Positions 1-8,275 of a stretch of 64,000 nucleotides of DNA are shown here, in pieces; position 1 is the first letter of the stretch, and each line of letters begins with the position of its first letter. The translations under genes were made by a program, and so were the position numbers. Location: contig JAATFD010000012.1 of NCBI GenBank assembly GCA_015655375.1, positions 1 through 64,000 on the forward strand, given 5' to 3'. The notes under the pieces are model-generated. The model was not told where the DNA came from, did no database searches, and worked only from the letters and a program-made list of their open reading frames with translations. The stretch comes from Actinomycetales bacterium (GTDB lineage: Bacteria > Actinomycetota > Actinomycetes > Actinomycetales > Actinomycetaceae).

Positions 1-2934
1 CTGCTCTCGAACCTCGGCAACTGGGACGAGGCGAAGCGCGACTACCAGGGCGCACGCGGCACGCACTTCGTCATCTGGCCGGGTTCGGGGCTCGCGCGTT
101 CCCACCCTGCGTGGGTGATGACCGCCGAGCTCGTGGAGACCTCGCGCCTGTTCGCCCGCACGGTCGCGCGCATCCGCCCGGAGTGGATCGAGCCGCTGGC
201 CGCGTCCCTGCTCAAGCACGTCTACTCGGAGCCGTATTGGTCGAGCTCCCATGGCGCCGCGATGGCCAAGGAGAAGATCCTGCTCTACGGGATCACGCTG
301 GTCGCCGAGCGACCGGTCATGCTCGGCCATCTCGACATCACGTTCGGGGGCGGCGGGACGACGCGATCACAGGTCGCGGCCCCCGGCACGCTCGCCGGGA
401 TCGCCCAAGGCCTGCGCGGCCGAGCCGGCACCGAACGCACGCTCGGGGATTCAACCTCGGTCGCCGATGCGCTCAGCCACGCGCTGGCCGCACTCGGGAT
501 GAACGAGGCCGGGGTGAGCAGCGCGGGCACGCCGAGCAGCGACGCCACCCGTGGAGGGGGACTTACACCCCCACCCTCTCAGAGCTCCGCAAATCCGGAC
601 GCCATCACGGAGATCGCAGATTCGGACCCCTCGTCGCAGATCCCACCCGATGCCGAAGTGGCCACGTCCGAGGAATCCGACCCCGATGACAGGGCCATCA
701 CGGCGCGGGAGCTCGCCCGCGAGATGTTCATCCGCCACGCCCTCGTCCAAGGGGAATGGCGCGAGCACCACGCGTTCCAGAAACGCAATGACGAGCTCCT
801 CGAACAGGCCCACGAGGTTGAGCGCCGCTCCCGCACCCACGGGTTGGTCGCCGACGAGGAGGCGCGCGTCGCCTTCTTCGACGACCTGATCCCCGAGGAC
901 GTCGTCTCCGCCGGACACTTCAACCGGTGGTGGAAGCGTCAGCGCCGTGAGACCCCGGACTTGTTGGTCTATCCCCCGCAGTTGCTGCTGCCGCGGGGCA
1001 CCGGCACGGATCCCCACGACTTCCCCGACCATTGGATCGAGGGCGAACTCCGACTGCCGCTGTCCTACCAGTTCACGCCCGGGTCCACCCGCGACGGCGT
1101 GACAATGACGGTGCCGATCGAGGTCCTCCCCCGCGTCAGCGAGGACGGGACCGACTGGTTGGTACCCGGGATGCTCGAAGAGCTCTGCACCGAGATGATC
1201 CGAGCGCTGCCCAAGGCGAAGCGCCGCCTTCTGGCTCCCGCACCGCAAGTCGGCCACCGAATCGCCGAGTGGATCACGCGCGGCCTGGCCGGCGGGATCC
1301 CGACGGACGAGAACGTGCTTGCCGAGCCCGCCGATGACTCGTCCACAGGTGGTGGGTCGTCTTCGTCCACGCCGAATCCCGCGGATGCCGGGGACCCCCG
1401 CACCCTCGATGCCGCGATGAGCCGGCTGGCCACGTGGGGAGCTCGATCCGGCGGGATCGTCCGGACTTCTCAGCGCGCCTCGTCCGGGACTGCGTCGTCG
1501 GCGATGCCGTTCGCCTCCACGGCGCAGCCGGGAGACCCCGTGTCGCCAGTCAGCACCCGGAAGTCGACCTCGACGTCGGCCGCGGCATCCTCGTTCCCCG
1601 ACTGGTCCCACACGCGTCCATCCTTCGCCGAGGCCTTCACCCGAGCCGTCCGCGAGATCCGCGGGGTCGACCTCAGCGCGTCCGATCTCGCCCACGCGAG
1701 CGATCACCTGCCCGACCATCTGCGCATGACCTTCATCGTCGTCGACGGTCACGGACAGGAGCTCGGAGCAGGACCCTCAGTGGTCCATCTGCAGAAGACG
1801 CTGGCCTCCCGCGCCGACGCGGCAGTGCGCACGGCCGTGCGTGGAGCGGTCGCCGAGGCCTTCGCCGATGCCGGGCGGCGGAGCAACCGTGGAAAGGCCC
1901 GCACGCGCGATCCGCGTTCTGCCGATGCGCCTGCCGCAACCCACCCGGCCTCGGCCGGCACGTCACGGGACGAGGCCTCCCCGGCCGACGCATCGCAGGC
2001 GAACGCACCGAGCGCCGGCGCCACTCTCCACGCCGATGACCTCACCGAGTTCCCGGCGATGCCGCTCCCCCGCTCGATCGAGTCGCGCGGAACCGGGGGG
2101 CTGCTGTTGCGAGGTTTCCCCGCCTTGGTGCCTCAGGGTAGTGCCGCCGAGCCCCGCTCTGGGATCCGCGTCATGGCGAACCCTGCAGAGGCGGATCATC
2201 TCCATGCCTTTGGCCTCGCCCGACTGGTGCTCGTCCGCGTCCGCCTCTCGACCGCGCGCGTCACGACACGATGGACGGGGCGCGAGGCGCTCATGCTCGC
2301 CGCCTCGCCCTACCAGGACACCGCGGCATTGGTCGCCGACGCCCAGCTCGCCTCGGTCCTCGCCCTCGTCGACGAGTTGAGCGAAGAAAACGGACCCTCA
2401 TCGATCCGGACACGCGAGGCCTTCGATCGCTTGGCTGCCCACGCCCGCGCCCTCCACGAGGATCGTGTCCACGACGTCCTTGGTCATGTCGTGCGCGCCA
2501 TGGAGGCGCTCTCCGAGGTCCAGGGCGCCATCCGCGCGCACCCGCAATCCTCACTGAGCGCGGTCGTCGAGGACGTTTCGACGCAGGTCAGCGGCCTGTC
2601 CCACGCGGGGTTCCTGGCAGATACGCCTGCTTTCGCTCTGCCGCATCTGGCGCGCTATCTGCGTTCGGGCGCCGTTCGACTGAATCGGGCCTCGAACGGA
2701 GCAATCGCCCTCGAACGCGATGCCCGCGACATGGACACCGTCCACGAGGTCGAGGCCGCCCTCGAACGCGCGAGCGAACTGGCACAGTCCCAGCCCTATG
2801 ACACTTCTCGCGCCGACACTCTTGAGCAGGCCCGTTGGATGGTCCAGGAACTGAAGGTCTCGCTCTTCGCCCAGCAGCTTGGAACGCCCCAGAAGGTCTC
2901 GGTCAAGCGGATCCTCGGGATGGTCGCAACATGA
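1..2934 (+). CDS. hrpA: ATP-dependent RNA helicase HrpA, C-terminal part (5' end outside window)
   Basis: The frame is open from base 1, so the gene enters from the left; 977 residues are visible. The early part (SNLGNWDEAKRDY, then EPYWSSSHGAAMAKEKILLYG) is the conserved post-helicase region of actinobacterial HrpA. The remainder corresponds to the long DUF3418 C-terminal domain, broken by two low-complexity Ser/Ala/Pro-rich linkers near visible residues 440-480 and 630-680. The DEAH helicase core itself lies outside the window. HrpA is a DEAH-box RNA helicase linked to RNA processing and rescue of stalled ribosomes. Its stop codon overlaps the next start (ATGA), so the downstream SprT-like gene is probably co-translated. 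Confidence 0.93.
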   Translation: MLSNLGNWDEAKRDYQGARGTHFVIWPGSGLARSHPAWVMTAELVETSRLFARTVARIRPEWIEPLAASLLKHVYSEPYWSSSHGAAMAKEKILLYGITLVAERPVMLGHLDITFGGGGTTRSQVAAPGTLAGIAQGLRGRAGTERTLGDSTSVADALSHALAALGMNEAGVSSAGTPSSDATRGGGLTPPPSQSSANPDAITEIADSDPSSQIPPDAEVATSEESDPDDRAITARELAREMFIRHALVQGEWREHHAFQKRNDELLEQAHEVERRSRTHGLVADEEARVAFFDDLIPEDVVSAGHFNRWWKRQRRETPDLLVYPPQLLLPRGTGTDPHDFPDHWIEGELRLPLSYQFTPGSTRDGVTMTVPIEVLPRVSEDGTDWLVPGMLEELCTEMIRALPKAKRRLLAPAPQVGHRIAEWITRGLAGGIPTDENVLAEPADDSSTGGGSSSSTPNPADAGDPRTLDAAMSRLATWGARSGGIVRTSQRASSGTASSAMPFASTAQPGDPVSPVSTRKSTSTSAAASSFPDWSHTRPSFAEAFTRAVREIRGVDLSASDLAHASDHLPDHLRMTFIVVDGHGQELGAGPSVVHLQKTLASRADAAVRTAVRGAVAEAFADAGRRSNRGKARTRDPRSADAPAATHPASAGTSRDEASPADASQANAPSAGATLHADDLTEFPAMPLPRSIESRGTGGLLLRGFPALVPQGSAAEPRSGIRVMANPAEADHLHAFGLARLVLVRVRLSTARVTTRWTGREALMLAASPYQDTAALVADAQLASVLALVDELSEENGPSSIRTREAFDRLAAHARALHEDRVHDVLGHVVRAMEALSEVQGAIRAHPQSSLSAVVEDVSTQVSGLSHAGFLADTPAFALPHLARYLRSGAVRLNRASNGAIALERDARDMDTVHEVEAALERASELAQSQPYDTSRADTLEQARWMVQELKVSLFAQQLGTPQKVSVKRILGMVAT

Positions 2935-3437
2935 GGAGCGCTGACGCCCGCAACCTGGCCCGCCGGCTGATGGACGAGAACGGACTGAAGGACTGGTCCT
3001 TCCACTTCGATCACGCCCGCAGGAGGGCCGGAGCGTGTGCGCATTCGACCCGGACGATCTCCTTGTCGGGTCCGCTCGTCGAGATGTACGACGTCGAGGA
3101 CGTGCGCGGGGTGATCCTTCATGAGGTCGCTCACGCGTTGGTCGGACCGACTCACCAGCATGATGCGGCCTGGAGGCACCAGGCCCGGTGCCTCGGCGCA
3201 CCTGACTCCGCGCGGCTGTCCGCGGATCTTCCTTCTCCCAAGGCTCGATGGGTGGGGACATGCCGCAACTGCGGTGCCCAGCGCAAGCTGTTCTCCGCGC
3301 CCCGGCGAGTGGTCTCGTGCGGGGTGTGTGCCCGGGAGTTCCGCGCCGGCCTCGTCCTCGAGTGGACGCTGGACGGGCGACCGACAGTGCCTGGCGGCGC
3401 CTATGTCCGGGAACTGAAACGGCTTCGATTGGCCTGA
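2931..3437 (+). CDS. SprT-like zinc metalloprotease domain protein
   Basis: A 168-residue protein starting at the ATG that overlaps the hrpA stop by four bases. An upstream in-frame ATG at 2835 lies inside hrpA and is unlikely to be used. HEVAH (about residues 64-68) is the HExxH zinc-protease signature of the SprT family. It is followed by a C-terminal zinc ribbon, CRNC and CGVC about 22 residues apart. SprT/Spartan domains act on proteins stuck to DNA in eukaryotes; the bacterial versions are poorly characterised, so the substrate here is unknown. Coupling to hrpA hints at a nucleic-acid-associated role, which is inference. Confidence 0.82.
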   Translation: MRSADARNLARRLMDENGLKDWSFHFDHARRRAGACAHSTRTISLSGPLVEMYDVEDVRGVILHEVAHALVGPTHQHDAAWRHQARCLGAPDSARLSADLPSPKARWVGTCRNCGAQRKLFSAPRRVVSCGVCAREFRAGLVLEWTLDGRPTVPGGAYVRELKRLRLA

Positions 3438-3506
3438 TCCGGCGTCCTGCACTGCGCGCCACACGCTCGGCCCCGCTGACGTCCGGGTTGGCGGATTGAT
3501 GACCGC

Positions 3507-3989
3507 TCAGCTGGCAGCTATTCGTCCAGCAACCCGGTCACCAATGGTGCGAACACGGTCGCGCTGGGCCTCGGGCAGAGGGAACGTCTCCTCCATGTCC
3601 TGCGGGTTCTGGGTCGCGACCACGATGAAGGGATCCGGCAGGTCGAGCGTGGTCCCGTCGACGGAGACGTGGCGTTCGCCCATCGCTTCCAGCAGTGCGG
3701 ACTGGGTCTTCGGCGTCGCTCGGTTGACCTCGTCCCCGATGATGATGTTCGTGAAGACCGGTCCCGGGTGGAAACGGAATTACCCCGAGGTCGCATCGAA
3801 GATCGAGACCCCCGTGACGTCGGTCGGCAGCAGGTCGGAGGTGAATTGAATACGTGCGACCCGGGCGTCGATGCTACGGGCCAGTGCCATGGCGAGCGTC
3901 GTCTTGCAAACACCGGGAACGTCCTCAAGAAGGATGTGGCCCCCGGCGAGCAGATTCCTGGACCTCGCCGCGGCCCGTCGCCCCTGCAC
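3507..3989 (-). pseudogene. Decayed MoxR-family AAA+ ATPase
   Basis: Read on the minus strand, one continuous frame gives [14 protein letters not shown], then [10 protein letters not shown], a TAA stop at 3780-3782, then [32 protein letters not shown] and [20 protein letters not shown]. These are the ordered MoxR core motifs. The frame is intact across the stop, so TAA probably replaces the usual GAA codon. The P-loop reads GVCKT instead of GVGKT, a second inactivating change. The N-terminal part before LLAGGH has lost similarity, and the protein ends soon after EAQ, without the sensor-2/lid region. An intact moxR lies at 7274-8275, so this is a degraded paralogue. Boundaries are approximate. 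Confidence 0.8.
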
Positions 3990-4019
3990 GGCGCTCGGGT
4001 TGCCGTGATGTGTCGCGGC

Positions 4020-4041
4020 GATATATCGTGTCGACATATTG
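4020..4041. promoter_or_regulatory. Candidate PadR operator / promoter upstream of padR-ino1
   Basis: An AT-rich patch (GATATATCG ... TATTG) brackets the perfect 8-bp palindrome TGTCGACA at 4029-4036, in otherwise GC-rich DNA about 45 bases before padR. PadR regulators commonly bind such palindromes and repress their own operon. Assignment to this PadR is by position only. Confidence 0.4.
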
Positions 4042-4080
4042 TGGTCGCTGGACGCCACGGACGAAGGAGAAACCGACCCC

Positions 4081-4758
4081 ATGGGTGTGCGCGCAGAGGT
4101 ATTGGAGTTGGCCATTCTCGGCGAGCTCGAGGAGCCGATCCACGGCTACGAATTGCGCCGTCGCCTTTCCGAAGCGATCGGCCCCCTGCGCAGACTCTCC
4201 TTCGGGTCCCTCTACCCCGCCCTTCATCGCCTGGAGGCGGCGGGCTACGTCGCCTCCCACGAGGCACCGGCCGCACGAGGTGCGCGCCGGCTGATCACCT
4301 ACACGATCACGTCCGCCGGCCGCGACCATCGCGCCAGCGAACTCGAACGCGTCGAGGTCGACGACGACTCCTTCGCCGTCGCGATGGGCCTGATGGCGAA
4401 GGCGACGCCCGCGATCCAGCTGCGTTTGCTCAAGGCTCGCCGCGCGCGCGTCCTCGACCGTCGCGAGACCCGCACGGCGCGGACCACTCACCACGACCGC
4501 GCGGCGGACCCCTGGCTCAGTGCCCGCGCGGAACTCGAGAGTGAAAACGACGACCTTGAGATCACCTGGCTCGACCGCGCCATCGCCATGGTCCAGCCGC
4601 CAACGACGGCCGGTGCCGCGTCCTCGGCCGCACATCCCGGCCCCACAGAGCTCCGCGATGCGACCCTCCCGACCGAGGACGCCCGCGGCCGCGCGCCCCG
4701 GAGCACCCGCTCCACGAAACGCGTCCATTCCCGAAAAACCGAAAAGGACAATTCATGA
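4081..4758 (+). CDS. PadR-family transcriptional regulator
   Basis: A 225-residue protein. The start is ATG 4081, which has GAAGGAG at 4063-4069. The N-terminal 90 residues form the PadR winged helix: [18 protein letters not shown], then [18 protein letters not shown], the typical recognition-helix and wing region. A dimerisation region rich in charged residues follows, and the last 50 residues are low-complexity and basic. The stop overlaps the ino1 start (ATGA), so regulator and inositol-phosphate synthase are translationally coupled. The padR-ino1 pairing is conserved in other actinobacteria, including mycobacteria. The likely job is control of inositol synthesis, presumably with autoregulation; the ligand is unknown. 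Confidence 0.9.
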   Translation: MGVRAEVLELAILGELEEPIHGYELRRRLSEAIGPLRRLSFGSLYPALHRLEAAGYVASHEAPAARGARRLITYTITSAGRDHRASELERVEVDDDSFAVAMGLMAKATPAIQLRLLKARRARVLDRRETRTARTTHHDRAADPWLSARAELESENDDLEITWLDRAIAMVQPPTTAGAASSAAHPGPTELRDATLPTEDARGRAPRSTRSTKRVHSRKTEKDNS

Positions 4759-5834
4759 CAGCGATCCGAACCGCCATCGTCGGCGTCGGCAACTGCGCCT
4801 CCTCCCTGGTCCAAGGCGTTAACTACTACCGTGACGCGGATCCCGCGAACGCCATCCCGGGCCTCATGCACGTCGACTTCGGCGGTTACCACGTCCACGA
4901 CGTCGAGTTCGTGGCCGCCTTCGACGTCGACGACGCCAAGGTCGGCCTCGACCTGTCCGAGGCGATCAACGCTTCCCAGAACTGCACGATCCACATCACC
5001 GACGTGCCGACCACCGGCGTGACGGTCCAGCGGGGCCACACCCTGGACGGACTCGGCGAGTACTACCGCGAGACGATCACCGAGTCCTCCGCTGAGCCCG
5101 TCGACATCGTCGCCACGCTCAAGGCGACCGACGCGCAGGTCCTCGTGTCCTACCTCCCGGTTGGCTCCGAAGAAGCCGACAAGTTCTACGCCCAGTGCGC
5201 GATCGACGCCGGGTGCGCCTTCGTCAACTGCCTGCCCGTCTTCATCGGCTCCACACCAGAGTGGTCCGCCAAGTTCGAGGCCGCAGGCCTGCCGATCATC
5301 GGCGACGACATCAAGAGCCAGTTCGGCGCGACGATCTCCCATCGCGACCTCGTCCACCTGATGGAGGAGCGCGGTGTCCGGATCGACCGGACCTACCAGC
5401 TCAACGTCGGCGGCAACATGGACTTCAAGAACATGCTGCAGCGCTCCCGTCTGGAGTCGAAGAAGATTTCCAAGACCCGCGCCGTCACCTCGAACATGTC
5501 CGGACACCTCGAAGACCGCAACGTCCACGTCGGGCCCTCCGACTACGTGCCATGGCTTGAGGACCGCAAGTTCGCCTTCGTCCGTGTCGAGGGCACGACT
5601 TTCGGCGACGTCCCGATCGACATCGAGTACAAGCTCGAGGTCTGGGACTCCCCGAACTCGGCCGGCATCGTCATCGATGCGATCCGCGCGGCGAAGATCG
5701 CCCTGGACCGCGGAATCGGCGGCGAGCTGCTCTCCCCTGCCTCGTACTTCATGAAGTCCCCACTGGAGCAGCGTCCCGACGACGTCGCGCGCGCCTCTGT
5801 CGAGGCCTTCATCGCGGGAGAGGTCGAGCGGTAG
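4755..5834 (+). CDS. ino1: Inositol-3-phosphate synthase
   Basis: A 359-residue protein matching the short actinobacterial type. It converts glucose 6-phosphate to 1L-myo-inositol 1-phosphate with NAD+ as a recycled cofactor. The N-terminal Rossmann motif is [13 protein letters not shown] (residues 9-21). Family blocks [23 protein letters not shown] and [12 protein letters not shown] are intact, as is the C-terminal AKIALDRG(I)GG segment. AAAGGA precedes the start. Inositol feeds phosphatidylinositol and, in many actinobacteria, mycothiol. The gene is coupled to padR upstream and followed by a strong inverted repeat that may end the transcript. Confidence 0.96.
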   Translation: MTAIRTAIVGVGNCASSLVQGVNYYRDADPANAIPGLMHVDFGGYHVHDVEFVAAFDVDDAKVGLDLSEAINASQNCTIHITDVPTTGVTVQRGHTLDGLGEYYRETITESSAEPVDIVATLKATDAQVLVSYLPVGSEEADKFYAQCAIDAGCAFVNCLPVFIGSTPEWSAKFEAAGLPIIGDDIKSQFGATISHRDLVHLMEERGVRIDRTYQLNVGGNMDFKNMLQRSRLESKKISKTRAVTSNMSGHLEDRNVHVGPSDYVPWLEDRKFAFVRVEGTTFGDVPIDIEYKLEVWDSPNSAGIVIDAIRAAKIALDRGIGGELLSPASYFMKSPLEQRPDDVARASVEAFIAGEVER

Positions 5835-5851
5835 AGCTTTCACACTCGATC

Positions 5852-5910
5852 TCCATCGTGGTGCGGCCTTTTGCCCCCGCACCTAGGTGAGAAAACCGCA
5901 CCACGATGGA
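5852..5910. terminator. 15-bp perfect inverted repeat downstream of ino1
   Basis: Left arm 5852-5866 (TCCATCGTGGTGCGG) and right arm 5896-5910 are exact reverse complements, separated by 29 bases. The loop holds a second, perfect 10-bp palindrome, CACCTAGGTG (5880-5889). The position between ino1 and the next operon suits a terminator, but the loop is long and the right arm is followed by AAAAG rather than a T-run, so a protein-binding site is also possible. Confidence 0.5.
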
Positions 5911-5945
5911 AAAGCCGGACCACGGCCTCCAATTAGACTGCGGGA

Positions 5946-6668
5946 ATGGCATCCGGACCCCGCGATCGACGAGCGTGGGTCATCGTGTCCGCACTCGCTG
6001 CGCTGGTGGTTCTCGCGCTGGCATCCTCGACACGAGTGCCCGGCGTGATCACCGAAGTTCGGGATCCCGGGTCATTCGATCCACCCTGGAAGAACGTCCT
6101 CGCCCAGAGTGGGGATGCGATGCCGAGCACCCAGCCCTCATTCCTCCCGAGCATGGCGCCTGCGAGCTCCGGATGGTCGAGCGCGCTCGGGTACCTGCTG
6201 ACCGGGCTCCTCATTGCCGCGGGCGTCGGTCTGGTGGCGGCGATCATCATCCAGACGGTGCGGGCAATCCGCCAACGGCACGCGCCCGAACAGGCCATCG
6301 ACTCCTCCGGCGACAGCATTGATCTGACCAGCTCGCACGTGAGGGAGACTCTCGACGAATCCCTGACACGCCTGCGTCATGGGGACGATGCCGCAGCGAC
6401 GATTATCGAGTGCTGGCGACGACTTGAGGAGGCCGCCGCGACGGGCGGCACTGAGCGCGCTCCCAGCCAGACCGCCGAGGAGTTCACGCTGGCGCTCCTA
6501 GGCGCCTCGACCACTCTGTCCGAGGACGATCTCCGTTCGCTCGCCGACCTCTACCGCACCGCAATGTTCGCTTCCGTCCCGCCCGGCGAAGACGGCCGCC
6601 TTGAGGCCATCGCCGTACTCGAGCGACTGGTCATCGCCCTCGGCTCCAATGCCCGGAGTCCGCAATGA
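5946..6668 (+). CDS. DUF4129-type membrane protein of the MoxR/DUF58 operon
   Basis: A 240-residue protein. One membrane segment lies near residues 11-27 (WVIVSALAALVVLALAS) and a second near 78-100 (LGYLLTGLLIAAGVGLVAAIIIQ), giving an outside loop of about 50 residues. The cytoplasmic C-terminal half carries the DUF4129 pattern: IIECWRRLEEAA, then PSQTAEEF, then LADLYRTAMFA. In actinobacteria DUF4129 proteins sit with MoxR and DUF58 proteins and often a transglutaminase; the pathway is thought to concern the cell envelope or protein maturation but is undefined. First gene of a five-gene run whose members overlap or nearly touch. Confidence 0.75.
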   Translation: MASGPRDRRAWVIVSALAALVVLALASSTRVPGVITEVRDPGSFDPPWKNVLAQSGDAMPSTQPSFLPSMAPASSGWSSALGYLLTGLLIAAGVGLVAAIIIQTVRAIRQRHAPEQAIDSSGDSIDLTSSHVRETLDESLTRLRHGDDAAATIIECWRRLEEAAATGGTERAPSQTAEEFTLALLGASTTLSEDDLRSLADLYRTAMFASVPPGEDGRLEAIAVLERLVIALGSNARSPQ

Positions 6669-7264
6669 GCGCCGACCGCCGGTGGTCGTCCCAGGCTTCG
6701 GCGAGCCGCTCGGCATCGATCCGCAGCGCTGCGACCACCCTGGTCGGAGGCATCGTCGGATCCGCAGTGGTCTGGACGCTGGGAACGCTGGCGGGCATCC
6801 GGTTCCAACCGGTGGTCTTCGCGCTCGTCTGCCTGCTGATCACCACATTGTGGTGGGCGCACCGAATCGGCCTCGTCCCCTCCGATGACGGCCCGGCCTG
6901 GCCGGACCCGCTCCTCGAACCCAGCACGTCGACGCTGACGGAGACAGACGTGACGACTCGACGACTGTCCCACCTCATCACCGCCGCACGCCCGGAACGC
7001 CGATTTGAGGCCCGTGCCTTGGGCCTCGAACTCTCCCGTCTGTCGCGCGAGACATGCTCGACTGCGGTCGGCGCCGCGCCCGACGCGCCGCTCGAGGACC
7101 TGCGCATCTATCTCGGCTCCCCTTTGACGGACTATCTAGCGCTCGCCGAGGACGACCTCGTTCAGACCCCGCCCCTGGGCCGCGCCGCCCTGCGGGCCCA
7201 TCTGCGTGTGCTCCGAAGCCTCAGCACCGGAACCGACAGCGATCCAGATCACGCTCGCTCGTAG
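6665..7264 (+). CDS. Membrane protein of unknown function in the MoxR/DUF58 operon
   Basis: A 199-residue protein whose ATG overlaps the upstream stop by four bases. Residues about 22-62 form two predicted membrane helices (TTLVGGIVGSAVVWTLGTLAG and VVFALVCLLITTLWW). The rest is a soluble, acidic and Arg-rich cytoplasmic tail. No catalytic motif is visible. Such two-helix proteins often occupy this place between a DUF4129 gene and moxR; the role is probably structural within the same membrane complex, which is inference from position. Confidence 0.6.
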   Translation: MSADRRWSSQASASRSASIRSAATTLVGGIVGSAVVWTLGTLAGIRFQPVVFALVCLLITTLWWAHRIGLVPSDDGPAWPDPLLEPSTSTLTETDVTTRRLSHLITAARPERRFEARALGLELSRLSRETCSTAVGAAPDAPLEDLRIYLGSPLTDYLALAEDDLVQTPPLGRAALRAHLRVLRSLSTGTDSDPDHARS

Positions 7265-7273
7265 ACTGACGAC

Positions 7274-8275
7274 GTGACGTCGACCGAGACTCCTGCCCTC
7301 CCTTCCACCGCCCCCGCACCGCGCCCGGAGGCCACCGCAGCGGCAGCAGCCGTGCTCGACCAGGTCGAGCGTGCCATCGTCGGGAAGAGGCCGGAACTGG
7401 AGCTCGTCCTCACCGGTGTGCTGGCCGGCGGCCACGTCCTCATTGAGGATTTCCCAGGATTGGGCAAAACACTGGCCGCCCGATCCTTCGCCCAGGCACT
7501 CGGTCTGCAGTTCACGCGCGCACAATTCACTCCCGATCTGCTGCCGAGCGACCTCACCGGTTCCTTCGTCTTCAACCAGACCACCAGCGAATTCGTCTTT
7601 CGCCCCGGCCCGGTCTTCACCGGGCTGCTGCTCGCCGACGAGATCAACCGAACGCCGCCCAAAACCCAAGCCGCGCTCCTTGAGGCGATGCAGGAACACC
7701 AGGTCACGGTCGAGGGTCGGACTTTCCCGCTGCCCCAGCCCTTCCATGTCCTCGCGACCGCGAACCCGGTCGAGCACGAGGGAACCTATCCCCTTCCGGA
7801 GGCCCAGCTCGATCGATTCCTCCTGCGCCTGTCCTTCGGCTATCCGACACAGGACCAGGAGTGGGAGGTCCTCGCCCGCCGTATCGGGCGCGGTCAGGAG
7901 GACCAGAGCGTCGACGCCGTCCTCGACGCAGATGGGTTGTTGGCCATCCAGGCCGCCGTTGAGCGGATCCACGTCTCCGAGGACGTCGGCCGCTACGCCG
8001 TCGCGCTGACGGCCGCGACCCGGGGCCGCCACGAGGTCCTGGTCGGAGCCTCACCCCGCGGGTCGCTGGCCCTACTGGCGTGCTCACGCGCCCTCGCCTT
8101 GATCCACGGTCGGGACTTCGTCGTCCCCGAGGACATCAAGGCGCTCGCGCGCCCCGCCCTCGCCCATCGCATCACCCTGCGCCCAGAACTGTGGCTTGGA
8201 GGAGCCTCCGCAGATTCCGTGGTCCAGGCCGTTCTCGACCAAGTTCCCGTTCCCGACGCCGCAGATCTGGCATGA
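7274..8275 (+). CDS. MoxR-family AAA+ ATPase
   Basis: A 333-residue protein starting at GTG 7274. Walker A is LIEDFPGLGKTLAA. Family blocks FTPDLLPSDLTG, FRPGPVFTGLLLADEINRTPPKTQAALLEAM (containing Walker B) and FHVLATANPVEHEGTYPLPEAQLDRF (sensor 1) are all present and ordered. The C-terminal part covers the lid. MoxR ATPases act as chaperones for metal insertion or assembly, usually with a von Willebrand-like partner; here the partner would be the adjacent DUF58 protein, whose start overlaps this stop. This is the intact counterpart of the broken copy at 3.5-4.0 kb. Confidence 0.93.
   Translation: MTSTETPALPSTAPAPRPEATAAAAAVLDQVERAIVGKRPELELVLTGVLAGGHVLIEDFPGLGKTLAARSFAQALGLQFTRAQFTPDLLPSDLTGSFVFNQTTSEFVFRPGPVFTGLLLADEINRTPPKTQAALLEAMQEHQVTVEGRTFPLPQPFHVLATANPVEHEGTYPLPEAQLDRFLLRLSFGYPTQDQEWEVLARRIGRGQEDQSVDAVLDADGLLAIQAAVERIHVSEDVGRYAVALTAATRGRHEVLVGASPRGSLALLACSRALALIHGRDFVVPEDIKALARPALAHRITLRPELWLGGASADSVVQAVLDQVPVPDAADLA

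Noticed and set aside
4488-5882. A 464-residue open frame on the minus strand
   Set aside because: It lies antisense to ino1 and the padR tail and has the Val/Asp/Leu/Gly-rich composition typical of mirror frames.
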